From Candidatus Aminicenantota bacterium (lineage in GTDB: Bacteria > Acidobacteriota > Aminicenantia > JAMOAD01): a DNA stretch of 64,000 bases. The DNA lies in contig JAMOUT010000087.1 in NCBI GenBank assembly GCA_027061995.1, positions 25,652 to 89,651 on the forward strand, given 5' to 3'. The notes beneath the pieces were generated by a model. That model made no database searches. It was not told the DNA's origin and saw only the letters and a program-made list of their open reading frames with translations. Each line of letters opens with the position of its first letter. Within the stretch, counting starts at the first letter, position 1. This document shows positions 52,951-63,052 of this stretch, piece after piece. Both the position numbers and the translations under genes were made by a program.

Positions 52951-55608
52951 TTAAAAGAATAATCTAATACCGGCTCTAAAACCTCTCGGATTAGTTAAGC
53001 CTAAGATTGTTCCGAATGATGGACCTGCTTGAGCCCTTATACCTGTTGCAACACCTTCATTAAATACATTGAAAATATCAAGACCTATTCCAACTCTTGT
53101 TTTATTGCCAAATCTGAATAGTTTCTCCAATTTCAGGTTAAGATTTTTTTGATCCGGTAATCTTCTTGAACCCCTCGGTTCAGTAAAAACATTTCTATTA
53201 CCCTGATTTAATCTTACCTTTAAATACCTTGTATATGTATTTCCGGTAACATAGGAGAAATAAAAACTAAAATTAATATCAAGCGGCAAAATCACTGTTC
53301 CTTGCAGTTTTAACATATGAGTGGGATCATTGGTAAGATGCCCCTCGGCATTAATCTGATTATTGGGATCTTTGAACATCCCCGAGTGTCCTACATTAGA
53401 TCTATAATCATTATCATAGTTCCCGGTAGCCTTTCCATATACATATGAAGCTAATAATTGCCAATTATTAGAGAACCTTTTATTAACAACAAATTCCACA
53501 CCATCATACTTTCTTAGAGGAGTATAGTGAACAATAGGATACTGAGCTTTTTTAGGATTTGTAATTATATATTTATCAGTTCCTGGATTTGTTTGATTCC
53601 AAACATCATATTTTTGCCCGTTATAAGGATCTACGACTGTTTTTTGAACAAAAAGTCCCGTGGTATTAACAGCATCGATAAAATCTTTATTTTCCCTATG
53701 AATATAAGTCAAACTTATCGAAACATCTCTCATTACTTCCCGTTCGATTCCAACAGTATATTGATTCATATAAGGATGCTTTATATTATCATCAATAGAA
53801 TACGAATTTTCGTATGGGAATCTTAAAATTTCGTTTAATGTCCCATATTGGGGAACTATATATATAACAAAATCAGAATGATTAGGGTCAAGATTTGAAA
53901 AATATGATGTGAAAATCCCTTCATAGAATTTACCGTAATGTGCTTTGATTGCTGTTGTATGATCACCAAACACATCATATGTAATCCCTATTCTCGGAGC
54001 AATACCATTAGGTTTATAAACGGTTTTACCCAAATGTGTAAGATAACCTCTATACATATTAAATCTAACACCCGGATTTATTGTCAAATTATCGGTTATA
54101 CTCCATGAATCTTGTGCATAAAAGGAGGTTCTTGTTGTTTTAGCATCCGTATCATAACCTTCATACCCGTAAGCCATATATGGTTGTCCGTTAACATCCG
54201 CATAAACAATACCGTTTTTACCATTGTAACCAAATCGATTTCTTACCCAATTTTTTTCAACTTCAACCCCAAATTTAAAATCATGAGAACCTTTTATAAA
54301 ATCTTCGGCATGATGGGATGCTGAAGCATTAACCTGATAATGAGATCTATCCGCCAGAAAATGATATCCGGCGTTTACAGTATTCCAACCGGTTACAAGA
54401 TCCCTATGCCCTGAAAGATCTCTGCCATTTTCAGGCTCAAGATAATAGTATCCTACATATCCGGCAAATTTAGCTTCCATAAAGGTTGTATCAGAAAAAA
54501 TATGCAGATAACTAAAATTCCACACCTTTTCGGGAGAGGTTTGTCTAACCGTTGCTTCCGGTTTCGTTAAAGCGTTCGCTCCCCTGTTTATCCCGTTATA
54601 TAGATCATACTCAAAAAAGAACTGCAATCTATTATCCCTGTTCGGCTGAAAAGTTAATTTGATAAAGCCTCTCGGTTGTTTATAATCAACCGGATCAGGA
54701 AAACCCGCAGGATAATTTTTTGTCCTATAATATTGAAGCCCTAAGAAGAACCAAATTTTATCTTTTACAATAGGTCCTCCGATATGTAAACTAAAATCCA
54801 TATAACCCCGTTTTGCCGGTTCAAGGTTAGGATCATCACTATTGGAAGAATTCCATGAATCCCCCTGATACAATGCCTCAAAATGTCCTTGGAAATCATT
54901 TCCTCCTGATTTTGTTACCGTATTTAGTATCGCTCCGGTAAATCCTCCGTATTCTGCCGGAAGACCTACTCCCATTACTTTCGCTTCTTCTATAATATTA
55001 TAATCCAAGAATACCCACGCACTTCCTCCTTCCGGATCCGAAACATCAACACCATCAACCTGATATGAAATACCGGATGCTGCGGCACCACCAAAAGCAC
55101 TATTATTGGTTACTCCGGGAGCAAGATTAACAATATCTGTAACAAATTGACTATTAGGTATGTTCTGGAGCAATTCTTTGGATAAATTTGTTGATGCCGT
55201 AGAAGAATCCTTAACATCAACCAAAGGGGGTTTTGCTTTAACAACAATGGTTTCTTTAAAATCACCAATTGTTAATTTCAAATCAACTGTCAGAGTCATC
55301 CCTATATGAAGCCTAAGCCCCTCTCTCTTTATAGGATTAAATCCTTCAAGAGACGCCTCTACGGAATACTCCCCGGGAGTTAAAGCAACAAATCTGAATT
55401 TACCATTATCATCAGTTATAGCTGTGATTTTACCTTGAACAAGCGCAGGCGACCTAAGAATTACAGATACACCGGGAATAGGTTTACCATCCTGATCAAC
55501 TACTTTTCCCTTGATAGCTCCTGTTTCCCTTGACTGTGAGAAGGAAAAGACTACAACAAATAAGAATATCAATACAAAGATTGTTATTCTCCGTTTTTTG
55601 TTTCTCAT
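52951..55608 (-). CDS. TonB-dependent outer-membrane receptor with carboxypeptidase-regulatory domain
   Basis: An 885-aa outer-membrane receptor for an unknown large substrate. After the signal peptide (about 1-24) comes an Ig-like carboxypeptidase-regulatory domain (AIKGKVVDQDGKPIPGVSVILRSPA..., about 30-115), then a plug (about 130-230) and a 22-strand barrel ending in RLFF. The N-terminal domain and the ETIVVKAKPP box before the plug are typical of oar/SusC-related receptors. ATG at 55608 follows AGGAGGT by 5 nt; an upstream in-frame GTG lies inside that site. The TonB-like protein at 47.5-48.1 kb is a likely partner. Confidence 0.93.
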   Translation of the reverse strand: MRNKKRRITIFVLIFLFVVVFSFSQSRETGAIKGKVVDQDGKPIPGVSVILRSPALVQGKITAITDDNGKFRFVALTPGEYSVEASLEGFNPIKREGLRLHIGMTLTVDLKLTIGDFKETIVVKAKPPLVDVKDSSTASTNLSKELLQNIPNSQFVTDIVNLAPGVTNNSAFGGAAASGISYQVDGVDVSDPEGGSAWVFLDYNIIEEAKVMGVGLPAEYGGFTGAILNTVTKSGGNDFQGHFEALYQGDSWNSSNSDDPNLEPAKRGYMDFSLHIGGPIVKDKIWFFLGLQYYRTKNYPAGFPDPVDYKQPRGFIKLTFQPNRDNRLQFFFEYDLYNGINRGANALTKPEATVRQTSPEKVWNFSYLHIFSDTTFMEAKFAGYVGYYYLEPENGRDLSGHRDLVTGWNTVNAGYHFLADRSHYQVNASASHHAEDFIKGSHDFKFGVEVEKNWVRNRFGYNGKNGIVYADVNGQPYMAYGYEGYDTDAKTTRTSFYAQDSWSITDNLTINPGVRFNMYRGYLTHLGKTVYKPNGIAPRIGITYDVFGDHTTAIKAHYGKFYEGIFTSYFSNLDPNHSDFVIYIVPQYGTLNEILRFPYENSYSIDDNIKHPYMNQYTVGIEREVMRDVSISLTYIHRENKDFIDAVNTTGLFVQKTVVDPYNGQKYDVWNQTNPGTDKYIITNPKKAQYPIVHYTPLRKYDGVEFVVNKRFSNNWQLLASYVYGKATGNYDNDYRSNVGHSGMFKDPNNQINAEGHLTNDPTHMLKLQGTVILPLDINFSFYFSYVTGNTYTRYLKVRLNQGNRNVFTEPRGSRRLPDQKNLNLKLEKLFRFGNKTRVGIGLDIFNVFNEGVATGIRAQAGPSFGTILGLTNPRGFRAGIRLFF

Positions 55609-55749
55609 AAACACCTCCTTATATATTGTTAGTTTTTTATCAAATACCCTTTCAAAAATTATTCCACTATTTTTATTTTACAAAACATGCTTAGATAAAG
55701 CTTTCTTCATACTAACAAGTCATTGAAAACTTGCAAACAATTCAATTTT

Positions 55750-55775
55750 TTGGATTATCATCCAATTTATTGGAT
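55750..55775. repeat. Triple TTGGAT/ATCCAA repeat at the end of the sulfatase-like gene
   Basis: TTGGAT-TATC-ATCCAA forms a perfect 6-bp hairpin (55750-55765), and a third TTGGAT (55770-55775) touches the stop codon. It may be a weak terminator or mRNA stabiliser for the minus-strand gene; no U-run follows. Confidence 0.4.
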
Positions 55776-58084
55776 TATTTGTTGATGGAACTTAATATTT
55801 CTTTCCCTTTTCTATAATATTTATCGGAATTACTATTATCATTAAGAAAAGAATAGATATCCGAAAGAAGATAATAGCCGAATACAGTATATTTATTATA
55901 AGGTTTGATTTTCACCCCTTTTAAACACAAGGCTATCGCTCTTTCAAGCTCTTGTTTTTGATTAAACAAATACTTGGCTACCATAAAATACGGGATATTG
56001 AATTCCGGCTTAATTTCCATTGATTTTTCATAATGATTCACCGCTTTGTCATACTCTCCAATCTCCCTTAAATTTTCCGCCAGATTATAGTGCGCTTTAA
56101 AATTTTCAGGATTATTTTCTATCTCTTTTTGATAATACTCTATCGCTTTTTCAATGCATTCTCTTTTCTCTTCCACTTGAGCCAAATTATAATAAACCCC
56201 TTTTAATTTCGGAGCGATTGTTACAGCTTTTCTCAAATAGTTTTCCGCTTTTTCCAATTTCCCTTTTACAATATATATCTCCCCTATTTTATTCATAATT
56301 TCCCCGTTTCGAGGGTTAATTTCAAGCACTTTTAAAAAATTTTCAAGCGATTTATCATAATCATTTTGCATTAAATATATTTTTCCGAGAGCAGAATAAA
56401 GAGCATAATCTTCGGGAAATTGTTTTAAAAATCTATTTACCTCTTTTTTTGCCTTTTTTAAATCCCCCATACCTAATAAACAATTAACAATATTTATCAT
56501 TGCAAAATTATAATCCGGTTTTCTCTTTAACACATTATAAAAACTATCCATAGCCGCTTTATAATCCTTTTTCCTATAGTAAAGATTTCCGAGAACCATA
56601 TATGCGTCTGTTATCTCAGGTTCCTTACTAATAATCTCTTTTATAAGAATAATAGCCTCATCATTTTTTCTTTCCCCCATCAATTTTTTTATCTTTAATA
56701 GATTATTATAAATGTGTATTTTATCCTTAGGGTCAGCCAATATCTTTTTATCTTTTGTATTTACCATAGTGGAAATATATCCGAGAGCCGCCAATTTTTT
56801 TATTTCCTCTTTATTCAAATTCCGATTTTCTATTACTGATAAAGATTTCTTTGATTTTTCTTTAATAAATTTCTGGAGTATTTTTTTCATTCTCTTTCTA
56901 AGTTTCGATTTATGAAGCAAGATGTTTCTTTCTTCACTATTTGTATTTTTCAAATCATAGAGTTCCTCTTTCGGAGAATAAATATATTTATACCCTCGCG
57001 AATAAATAGCTTTTAATTCAGACCATCCATAATGAAATCTCGGATAATATGTTTCAGTGTATGCAATATCAAATTCTCTTTTATCCCCTTTACCCAACAT
57101 CAACGGTAAAAGAGACTTTCCCTGTATATCTCTGTTTTTATCTATCCCGAGAGTTTCTAAAATCGTAGGGACTATATCAACAGACTCAACCAAAACATTC
57201 ACTCTCTTTGCAGGAAAATTAATAGGTGCTCTCATAATTAAGGGAACCCATACGGTAGGTTGATAAATAAAAAATCCATGAGTTTTTTCATGATATTGTC
57301 CGAGACTTTCCCCGTGATCAGCGGTTATTATGATTAAAGTATTATCAAACAGTTTTTCATTCTTTAAAAAGTCAAAAAATTTACCAAGTTGATAATCCGT
57401 ATATTCAACTTCTCCTCTATACGGTTTATCCATGAATCTTTCTCTAAACGGAGAGGGGGGACTGTAAGGGGTGTGAGGGTCATAAAGATGTATCCATGTG
57501 AAAAATTTATTCTTTTTATTTTTTGATATCCAGTTTTCAGCTTCCATTAAAACCTCATCAGCTCTTTTTTGGATTTTTCCCAATGAAATCATTTTATATT
57601 TAGACATATCAAAGTTATCCCGATATATGTCAAATCCTTGATTTAAGCCCCATTTTGAATGCAATACATAAGCTGCAATAAATGCACCGGTTTTAAATCC
57701 CCTTTTCTTAAGTATCTCACTAATTAAAGTTAATTTTTCAGGAACAATAAAACCTCCGTTATCCCGAACATTATGATACATCGGATATGTTCCCGAAAGT
57801 ATCGTAGTATGAGAAGGAAGAGTTAACGGTGTTTGAGAGATACAATGTTCAAATAGAACTCCATCTTTTGCAAGTTTATCCAGATTAGGAGTATTAGCTT
57901 TACCAAGACCATAAGCACTTACATAGCTTGCCCTTAATGTATCAATGGTTATCAAAATTATATTCAATTTTTCCAACCTTTTTTTATCAATCTTTCTCTT
58001 AATCAAAGGATAAAAAACAAAATAAATCAAAATAATAAATATTAATAATAAGATTATAGCAGTTTTCAAACCTCTTTTTTTCAT
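55775..58084 (-). CDS. Membrane-anchored sulfatase/alkaline-phosphatase-superfamily protein with TPR repeats
   Basis: A 769-aa protein. One N-terminal anchor (about 7-27) is followed by a sulfatase-fold domain (about 40-440): ILITIDTLRASYVSAYG (metal Asp), ADHGESLGQ and HGFFIYQPTVWVPLIMR. The formylglycine signature CxPSR is replaced by TLPSH at about 88-92, so a Thr sits at the nucleophile position and the Arg is His. It is therefore more likely a phospho- or phosphoryl-transfer enzyme than a sulfatase. At least six TPR units follow (about 460-769). ATG at 58084 is chosen because GAGGG precedes it; an upstream frame adds 13 residues. Confidence 0.87.
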   Translation of the reverse strand: MKKRGLKTAIILLLIFIILIYFVFYPLIKRKIDKKRLEKLNIILITIDTLRASYVSAYGLGKANTPNLDKLAKDGVLFEHCISQTPLTLPSHTTILSGTYPMYHNVRDNGGFIVPEKLTLISEILKKRGFKTGAFIAAYVLHSKWGLNQGFDIYRDNFDMSKYKMISLGKIQKRADEVLMEAENWISKNKKNKFFTWIHLYDPHTPYSPPSPFRERFMDKPYRGEVEYTDYQLGKFFDFLKNEKLFDNTLIIITADHGESLGQYHEKTHGFFIYQPTVWVPLIMRAPINFPAKRVNVLVESVDIVPTILETLGIDKNRDIQGKSLLPLMLGKGDKREFDIAYTETYYPRFHYGWSELKAIYSRGYKYIYSPKEELYDLKNTNSEERNILLHKSKLRKRMKKILQKFIKEKSKKSLSVIENRNLNKEEIKKLAALGYISTMVNTKDKKILADPKDKIHIYNNLLKIKKLMGERKNDEAIILIKEIISKEPEITDAYMVLGNLYYRKKDYKAAMDSFYNVLKRKPDYNFAMINIVNCLLGMGDLKKAKKEVNRFLKQFPEDYALYSALGKIYLMQNDYDKSLENFLKVLEINPRNGEIMNKIGEIYIVKGKLEKAENYLRKAVTIAPKLKGVYYNLAQVEEKRECIEKAIEYYQKEIENNPENFKAHYNLAENLREIGEYDKAVNHYEKSMEIKPEFNIPYFMVAKYLFNQKQELERAIALCLKGVKIKPYNKYTVFGYYLLSDIYSFLNDNSNSDKYYRKGKEILSSINK

Positions 58085-58113
58085 AAAATTTCCCTCTCTT
58101 TTTATCATACTAA

Positions 58114-58142
58114 ATTTTAACACTTATGATGATTGTTGACAA
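58114..58142 (-). promoter_or_regulatory. Sigma-70 promoter of the sulfatase-like gene
   Basis: Minus strand: -35 TTGTCA (58142-58137), 17-nt spacer, -10 TAAAAT (58119-58114), giving a leader of about 25 nt that includes the GAGGG ribosome site before ATG 58084. Confidence 0.65.
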
Positions 58143-58313
58143 TAAACCTATATTCGTTAAAAAACAAACTTACCGAAAGAAAAACAAAAATAATGAGAAA
58201 AAACAATTTGTTTTAACCTTCCGGTTCAAAGCAATCTCAGTTCTCGGTTTTAAAACCTCTTATTCAGATTCCGCATATTAAATTATACGGTGTCCACCTT
58301 TCAAACTATTACA

Positions 58314-60830
58314 CTAAAAATTAATAGCACTTACCAATCTTATATCTTGTGAAGATGAACCTATTAATATTTTGTATTCTCCGGTTTGCATAACCCATCT
58401 TTTTGATTTTTCATCATAATATCGCAAAGAATCATTATCAATGGCAATTGAAACTTGTTTTTCTTCATTCGGAGAAAGATAGATTTTTTTAAAACCTTTA
58501 AGCTCTCTTGCAGCTCTTATTATTTTTGATTCGGGTGGAGATACATAAATTTGAGCAACTTCCCCCCCATAATATTTTCCTGTGTTTTTTACATTAAAAT
58601 TTACAATGATTTTATTATTTTGTTTTTCAATTCTTGTATTGGAATACTGAAAATCAGTATAAGATAAACCATAACCAAAGGGAAACAGCGGTTTAATATT
58701 ATTCTTGTCAAGATACCTGTAACCTACAAATATATCATCATAATAAACAGCTTTCATGGATTTATCTTTATAACCTTTAAACCCGAGACAATCTTCCGGT
58801 TTTTTATACCAAGAAAACGGCAATTTTCCCGAAGGATTTGATTTCCCGAATAAAACGGAAGCTATCGCATTGCCCTCTTCTTGTCCCGGATACCAAGCTT
58901 CAAGAATAGCGGGAACCTTATCCGCCCACTCATTAATATCAAGAGGGGTGCCATTAATAAGAACAACTATTGTTTTGGGATTCGCTTTATAAACTTCTTC
59001 AACCAATCTGTTTTGATTTGGAATCTCCATACTATCTCTATCTCTGCTTTCAGTCTCAAAATGGGGAGAAAGCCCGAGAAACAATAAAACAATATCACTC
59101 TTTTTTGCAATTGAAACAGCCTCTTTTATCATATCTCTTCCCGGGATATCCCATCCGAATTTAAACTCGGAAACAGACCAAGAGGCGGAGTATTCAATCT
59201 TAATATTATATTTTTCCCCCGATTTAAAATTATAATCAACCGTTTTAAGGGATATCTCCATTGTTTTCTGCGGCTCTTTCCATCTCTTTAAAACAAGTTT
59301 ATTATTTATATAAACACGAACTCCCCCGTCAGATAAAAATTTAAGCTTATAGATTCCGCTAACGGGAGGAATAAGCTCCCCTTTCCATCTTACCGAAAAT
59401 TCATTACTATCATCCCCTTTTCCGAGAGACGGGTCAGGCAAATCATATGACCAATTAAAATAAAGTTCTTCATCCACAAGTTTTAGAGCGGGTTCACCTT
59501 TAAGATTCCCGTTTGTAAAATATTCCCCGTATAATCCATTTTCACCGTAGGATTTAAGATATTTTGAATCAACGGGAATAATATCACCTTTAATGTTTGT
59601 TCCGGAAGCATAATACACCTTTGTCTTATCATTGATAATATTAAGTATCCCTTTAACGGGAGATACGGAATAAAAAGGTTTTACCATCGCACTTCCGCCG
59701 CCTCCCGTTCTCGGATATTCGGCATTGGGCCCTATTATGGCTATTGATTTTATTTTATTAGCCTTTAAAGGCAATATATTATCTTTGTTTTTCAGAAGCA
59801 CCATTGATTTTTCGGCAACCTCTCTTGCAAATGATGTATGTTTTTTAATAATCGCAAATATCTTACTATTGTTTTCTTCTATGTTTGACCGAGAAAAAAC
59901 ACCTGTTTTAAACATAGCTCTTAATATTCTTCTAACTTTTTCATTAATAATAGTCTCACTAATTTTTCCGGTTTTAACAGCATCAATAAGTTTATAACCG
60001 AAGAATTTCCCGAACGGCATCTCCATATCAAGGCCTGCTTCGGCTGATTTAACCGTGCTATGGGTTGCACCCCAATCGGAAACCACAAAACCTTTAAATC
60101 CCCACTCTTTTTTTAAAACATCGGTTAAAAGGTATTTGTTTGCGGAACAATAATCACCGTTAACTTTATTATATGCTGACATTACACACTGAACGCCCCC
60201 TTTTTGAACAGCGGTTTTAAAAGCGGGAAAATATATCTCTCTTAAAGCCCTTTCACTAACGATAACATCTATTTTTGTCCTGTTCCACTCCTGATTGTTA
60301 GCGGTAAAATGTTTTACGCATGTTATAACATGCTCCCCCTGAACCCCTTTTATAAATCCGGCAGCAATCTGACCTGTTAAAAAAGGGTCCTCTCCGTAAC
60401 TTTCAAAATTCCTGCTCCCTATAGGTATTCTATGAATATTTATGCAGGGAGCAAGAAACACATTCCTTCCGTATGCTTTAAGTTCTTTTGCCATAATTTT
60501 TCCGACTTTTTTAATAAGTGAGATATCCCATGTTGCGGCAAGAGCAATGGGAGCCGGAAAAGCGGTAGCTTTACCCCAACGAACTCCGGCAGGTCCGTCG
60601 CTCATTTTAAGTGGCGGAATACTTAGCCTTTTATTTCCGGGAACTTCAAACCCTCTACCGTGTAACATAGCTATCTTTTCCTTAAGGTTCATCTTTGCAA
60701 TTAAATCATCAATCTTTTTCTCTATACTATTATCATTTTGAGAAACAGCTCCCATAACATTCGATATTAAAAGAATAAAACTTAAAAACAGAACTAAAAG
60801 AAAAATTGCTTTTTTTTGCTTTATAAACAA
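58314..60830 (-). CDS. Exported family GH3 beta-glucosidase with inserted PA14 domain
   Basis: Hydrolyses beta-linked glucosides. Signal peptide about 1-28. The GH3 N-terminal barrel contains LKMSDGPAGVRWG, KHFTANNQE (173-181) and the nucleophile D252 in FVVSDWGATHS. In the C-terminal GH3 domain, a PA14 module is inserted (about 415-550: GLYGEYFTNGNLKG...FLSDGGVRVYINNKLVLKRW), a common carbohydrate-binding insertion. A fibronectin-III-like domain closes the 838-aa protein. The start codon is TTG at 60830, set 7 nt after AGGAGG; no ATG is available before residue 26. Confidence 0.94.
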   Translation of the reverse strand: MFIKQKKAIFLLVLFLSFILLISNVMGAVSQNDNSIEKKIDDLIAKMNLKEKIAMLHGRGFEVPGNKRLSIPPLKMSDGPAGVRWGKATAFPAPIALAATWDISLIKKVGKIMAKELKAYGRNVFLAPCINIHRIPIGSRNFESYGEDPFLTGQIAAGFIKGVQGEHVITCVKHFTANNQEWNRTKIDVIVSERALREIYFPAFKTAVQKGGVQCVMSAYNKVNGDYCSANKYLLTDVLKKEWGFKGFVVSDWGATHSTVKSAEAGLDMEMPFGKFFGYKLIDAVKTGKISETIINEKVRRILRAMFKTGVFSRSNIEENNSKIFAIIKKHTSFAREVAEKSMVLLKNKDNILPLKANKIKSIAIIGPNAEYPRTGGGGSAMVKPFYSVSPVKGILNIINDKTKVYYASGTNIKGDIIPVDSKYLKSYGENGLYGEYFTNGNLKGEPALKLVDEELYFNWSYDLPDPSLGKGDDSNEFSVRWKGELIPPVSGIYKLKFLSDGGVRVYINNKLVLKRWKEPQKTMEISLKTVDYNFKSGEKYNIKIEYSASWSVSEFKFGWDIPGRDMIKEAVSIAKKSDIVLLFLGLSPHFETESRDRDSMEIPNQNRLVEEVYKANPKTIVVLINGTPLDINEWADKVPAILEAWYPGQEEGNAIASVLFGKSNPSGKLPFSWYKKPEDCLGFKGYKDKSMKAVYYDDIFVGYRYLDKNNIKPLFPFGYGLSYTDFQYSNTRIEKQNNKIIVNFNVKNTGKYYGGEVAQIYVSPPESKIIRAARELKGFKKIYLSPNEEKQVSIAIDNDSLRYYDEKSKRWVMQTGEYKILIGSSSQDIRLVSAINF

Positions 60831-60929
60831 TTTCTCGCCTCCTGAATTAATATAATGATCAAAGAAGAACTATATAATTTAATAATATTAACATTAAATA
60901 ATCCTATTTACAATAATACCAGAAAAAGC

Positions 60930-60978
60930 TACTCGGCTGCACGAAATGGCGGCTGGCACGGCTAAGAACTGGTCGGCT
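60930..60978. repeat. GC-rich patch with repeated CGGCT units upstream of the GH3 gene
   Basis: About 45 bases of clearly higher GC than the surroundings. CGGCTGCACG (60934-60943) and CGGCTGGCACG (60950-60960) form a near-direct repeat, with a third CGGCT at 60974. It contains TGGCACG but no TTGC at the right distance, so it is not a sigma-54 site. It could be an operator for the GH3 or porin gene, or a small remnant of foreign DNA. Confidence 0.4.
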
Positions 60979-61018
60979 TTGAATAAGTGCAATATTGCTA
61001 AACATAGAAACAATTTAA

Positions 61019-62032
61019 TTATTTATTAAATTTTGTTTTAAAAGAGATTTTTGCGGTGAGAGTTATATAGAGATCACCTTTGGGGGCATCGTTTCCCGTA
61101 TAAAACAGATATCTGACATTAGGCGAAAATTGAATCATTTTATTTATTTTAAAATTTACCCCCGTCATTATATACCTTGTTTTATATTGAGAAGCAAGAG
61201 CCGGAACATACCCTCCTATATCTTTAAAATTCAAATCGGTTAATATATCATATCTTACAAAAAATCGGGTTTTATCAGAGATATTTATAACCGCAAAACC
61301 CGAGATAATCCCATTGTTTTCACTATCCCCTGCTTCCGGGTTTTCAATAAGATAATTATATATTAAGCCGGCTCTACCCCATGAACCTTTTAATCCTCCG
61401 AAAAGGGATAGGTATGTTTTTTCTTTTCCACTGTCCGATGCATAATATCCGTTCACTTCCGTATAAAATGATTTTGTTTCATAACCCAATCTTCCGTAAA
61501 CAGCTTTACCTTTATTCCATTCCCCTTTATTTGAACCATAATTACCAAACATAATAGTATATATGATTCTGTTTTCGGTTTTACCGTCGATAGCTATCCC
61601 CGTATCTCTTGAAGATGCGAATTTGAAAAAATCGGCCGGTGTTTTTTCTATGAACCTGAACCCCCAAAATTTTTCAACTTTATTAAAAGAGGGAGGCTCT
61701 ATAAGGCCGATTAAAAGATTTATCCCTCTTCCGAGTTTCTTTTTAATATGAGCATTTTTAAGATAAGGATAAACCGAGCTTTTTTCATAAGCAGAACTAT
61801 CCATCTCAAGTCTTACTCTGACAGACCAGCCATCGCCCAAATCAGTATTATACCCGAAATATATTCGTCTGAACCAAAACCCGTTCTGCCCCTGAAAATC
61901 ACTATTACCGCTGCTTATTACCGAATAATACTCAGGTATCATATACCCTCTTATATCATCAGCTTTAAGATTTAATCCGATTAAAAGGATAATAATAATT
62001 AACAGAGTTAATACAATATTTCTCCTCTTCAT
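61019..62032 (-). CDS. Porin-like outer-membrane protein (phosphate-selective porin O/P type)
   Basis: A 337-aa barrel. Signal peptide about 1-25, then strands with alternating polar and hydrophobic residues and aromatic girdles. GFWFRRIYFGYNTDLGDGWSVRVRLEMDSS (about 51-80) and LLIGLIEPPSFNKVEKFWGFRF resemble the OprP/OprO-like family start (FRRARLGVKGKLF..., DVRIGQFKEPFS). It ends in KISFKTKFNK rather than in an aromatic residue. An AGGAGG site precedes the ATG. The substrate is unknown; it may pair with the GH3 enzyme for sugar uptake, but each has its own upstream region. Confidence 0.72.
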   Translation of the reverse strand: MKRRNIVLTLLIIIILLIGLNLKADDIRGYMIPEYYSVISSGNSDFQGQNGFWFRRIYFGYNTDLGDGWSVRVRLEMDSSAYEKSSVYPYLKNAHIKKKLGRGINLLIGLIEPPSFNKVEKFWGFRFIEKTPADFFKFASSRDTGIAIDGKTENRIIYTIMFGNYGSNKGEWNKGKAVYGRLGYETKSFYTEVNGYYASDSGKEKTYLSLFGGLKGSWGRAGLIYNYLIENPEAGDSENNGIISGFAVINISDKTRFFVRYDILTDLNFKDIGGYVPALASQYKTRYIMTGVNFKINKMIQFSPNVRYLFYTGNDAPKGDLYITLTAKISFKTKFNK

Positions 62033-62250
62033 ATTTACCTCCTATTAATAATATACTATTTAGATTTTTTTCCGCAACCTCATCACATTATTTTATAAAG
62101 ATACTACCATTAGTTTTATCCATATTCTATAACATAACCGGAACCTTAACCATCTTACTATAACCCTGTAATAAATAAGATATTTTCTACTGAGAAGAAC
62201 TTGAAAAATTAGAACCATTAAGATAAAATATCGTATATGGAAGGTATAAT

Positions 62251-63045
62251 ATGAAAAAATATATAGGGCTTTTAACGGATTTCGGAATAAAGGATTATTT
62301 TGTGGGAGTATTGCACGGAGTAATCAAACAGATAAATCCTGAAGTTGAGATTTTTGATATAGCGCATGGTGTCACCTCTCATTATACTCTCTCAGCCGCT
62401 TTTATTGCGGAAAAAAATTTCAAATTCTTCCCTTACGGCACAATTTTTATTGTTGTGGTTGATCCGGGAGTAGGAACCGATAGGAATATAATTCTTGTAT
62501 CCTATGACAGATACTATTTTATAGCACCCGACAATGGTGTTCTAACCCCTTTTTTATCGAGCGATGATAAGGTTGTCAGAATTATAGATGCGGATCATTA
62601 TTTTCTTTCAAAAGATTCTTCAACTTTCGAGGCAAGAGACAGGATGGCACCTATTGCAGCCTATCTATCACGGGGAACAGAGCCTTCAAGACTCGGAACA
62701 GAAACGGATGATTATATAATAGACAATAGTTATTTCCCTAAAATAAAAGGGACGAATATTATAGAGGGGAAAATTGTTTATGTGGATAAATTCGGTAATA
62801 TCATAACTAATTTTACAAAAGATTTTATTTTTAATGCTATGGGTGGTTCAAGTTTTACCAAATTTAAAATAAAAATAAACGGACAAGAGATAACCGATTT
62901 TGTAAAAGTGTATGCTCAAGGGAAAACCACCCCTTTCATGCTTTTCGGAAGCCATGGAAATCTTGAAATAGCAATGAATAAAAAACCGGCTTATAAAACA
63001 TTAAAAGTGGGATTAAACCAAACCGTGGAACTTAACTTTTATTGA
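62251..63045 (+). CDS. SAM hydroxide adenosyltransferase (DUF62 family)
   Basis: Hydrolyses S-adenosylmethionine to adenosine and methionine, related to fluorinases and chlorinases. At 264 aa it has the standard length. Motifs: LLTDFGIKDYFVGVLHGVIKQINP (about 6-29), FIVVVDPGVGTDRN (about 70-83), APDNGVLTPF and the C-terminal VDKFGNIITNF. The ordinary hydrolase form is favoured because the fluorinase-specific loop is absent. A GGAAGG site precedes the ATG. It shares an operon with queD (7-nt gap) and queE. Confidence 0.9.
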   Translation: MKKYIGLLTDFGIKDYFVGVLHGVIKQINPEVEIFDIAHGVTSHYTLSAAFIAEKNFKFFPYGTIFIVVVDPGVGTDRNIILVSYDRYYFIAPDNGVLTPFLSSDDKVVRIIDADHYFLSKDSSTFEARDRMAPIAAYLSRGTEPSRLGTETDDYIIDNSYFPKIKGTNIIEGKIVYVDKFGNIITNFTKDFIFNAMGGSSFTKFKIKINGQEITDFVKVYAQGKTTPFMLFGSHGNLEIAMNKKPAYKTLKVGLNQTVELNFY

Positions 63046-63052
63046 GGAGAAA

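Noticed and set aside
60951-60975. TGGCACG resembling a -24 sigma-54 box on the plus strand
   Set aside because: No TTGC follows at the required GG-N10-GC spacing, and the downstream plus strand has no gene start.
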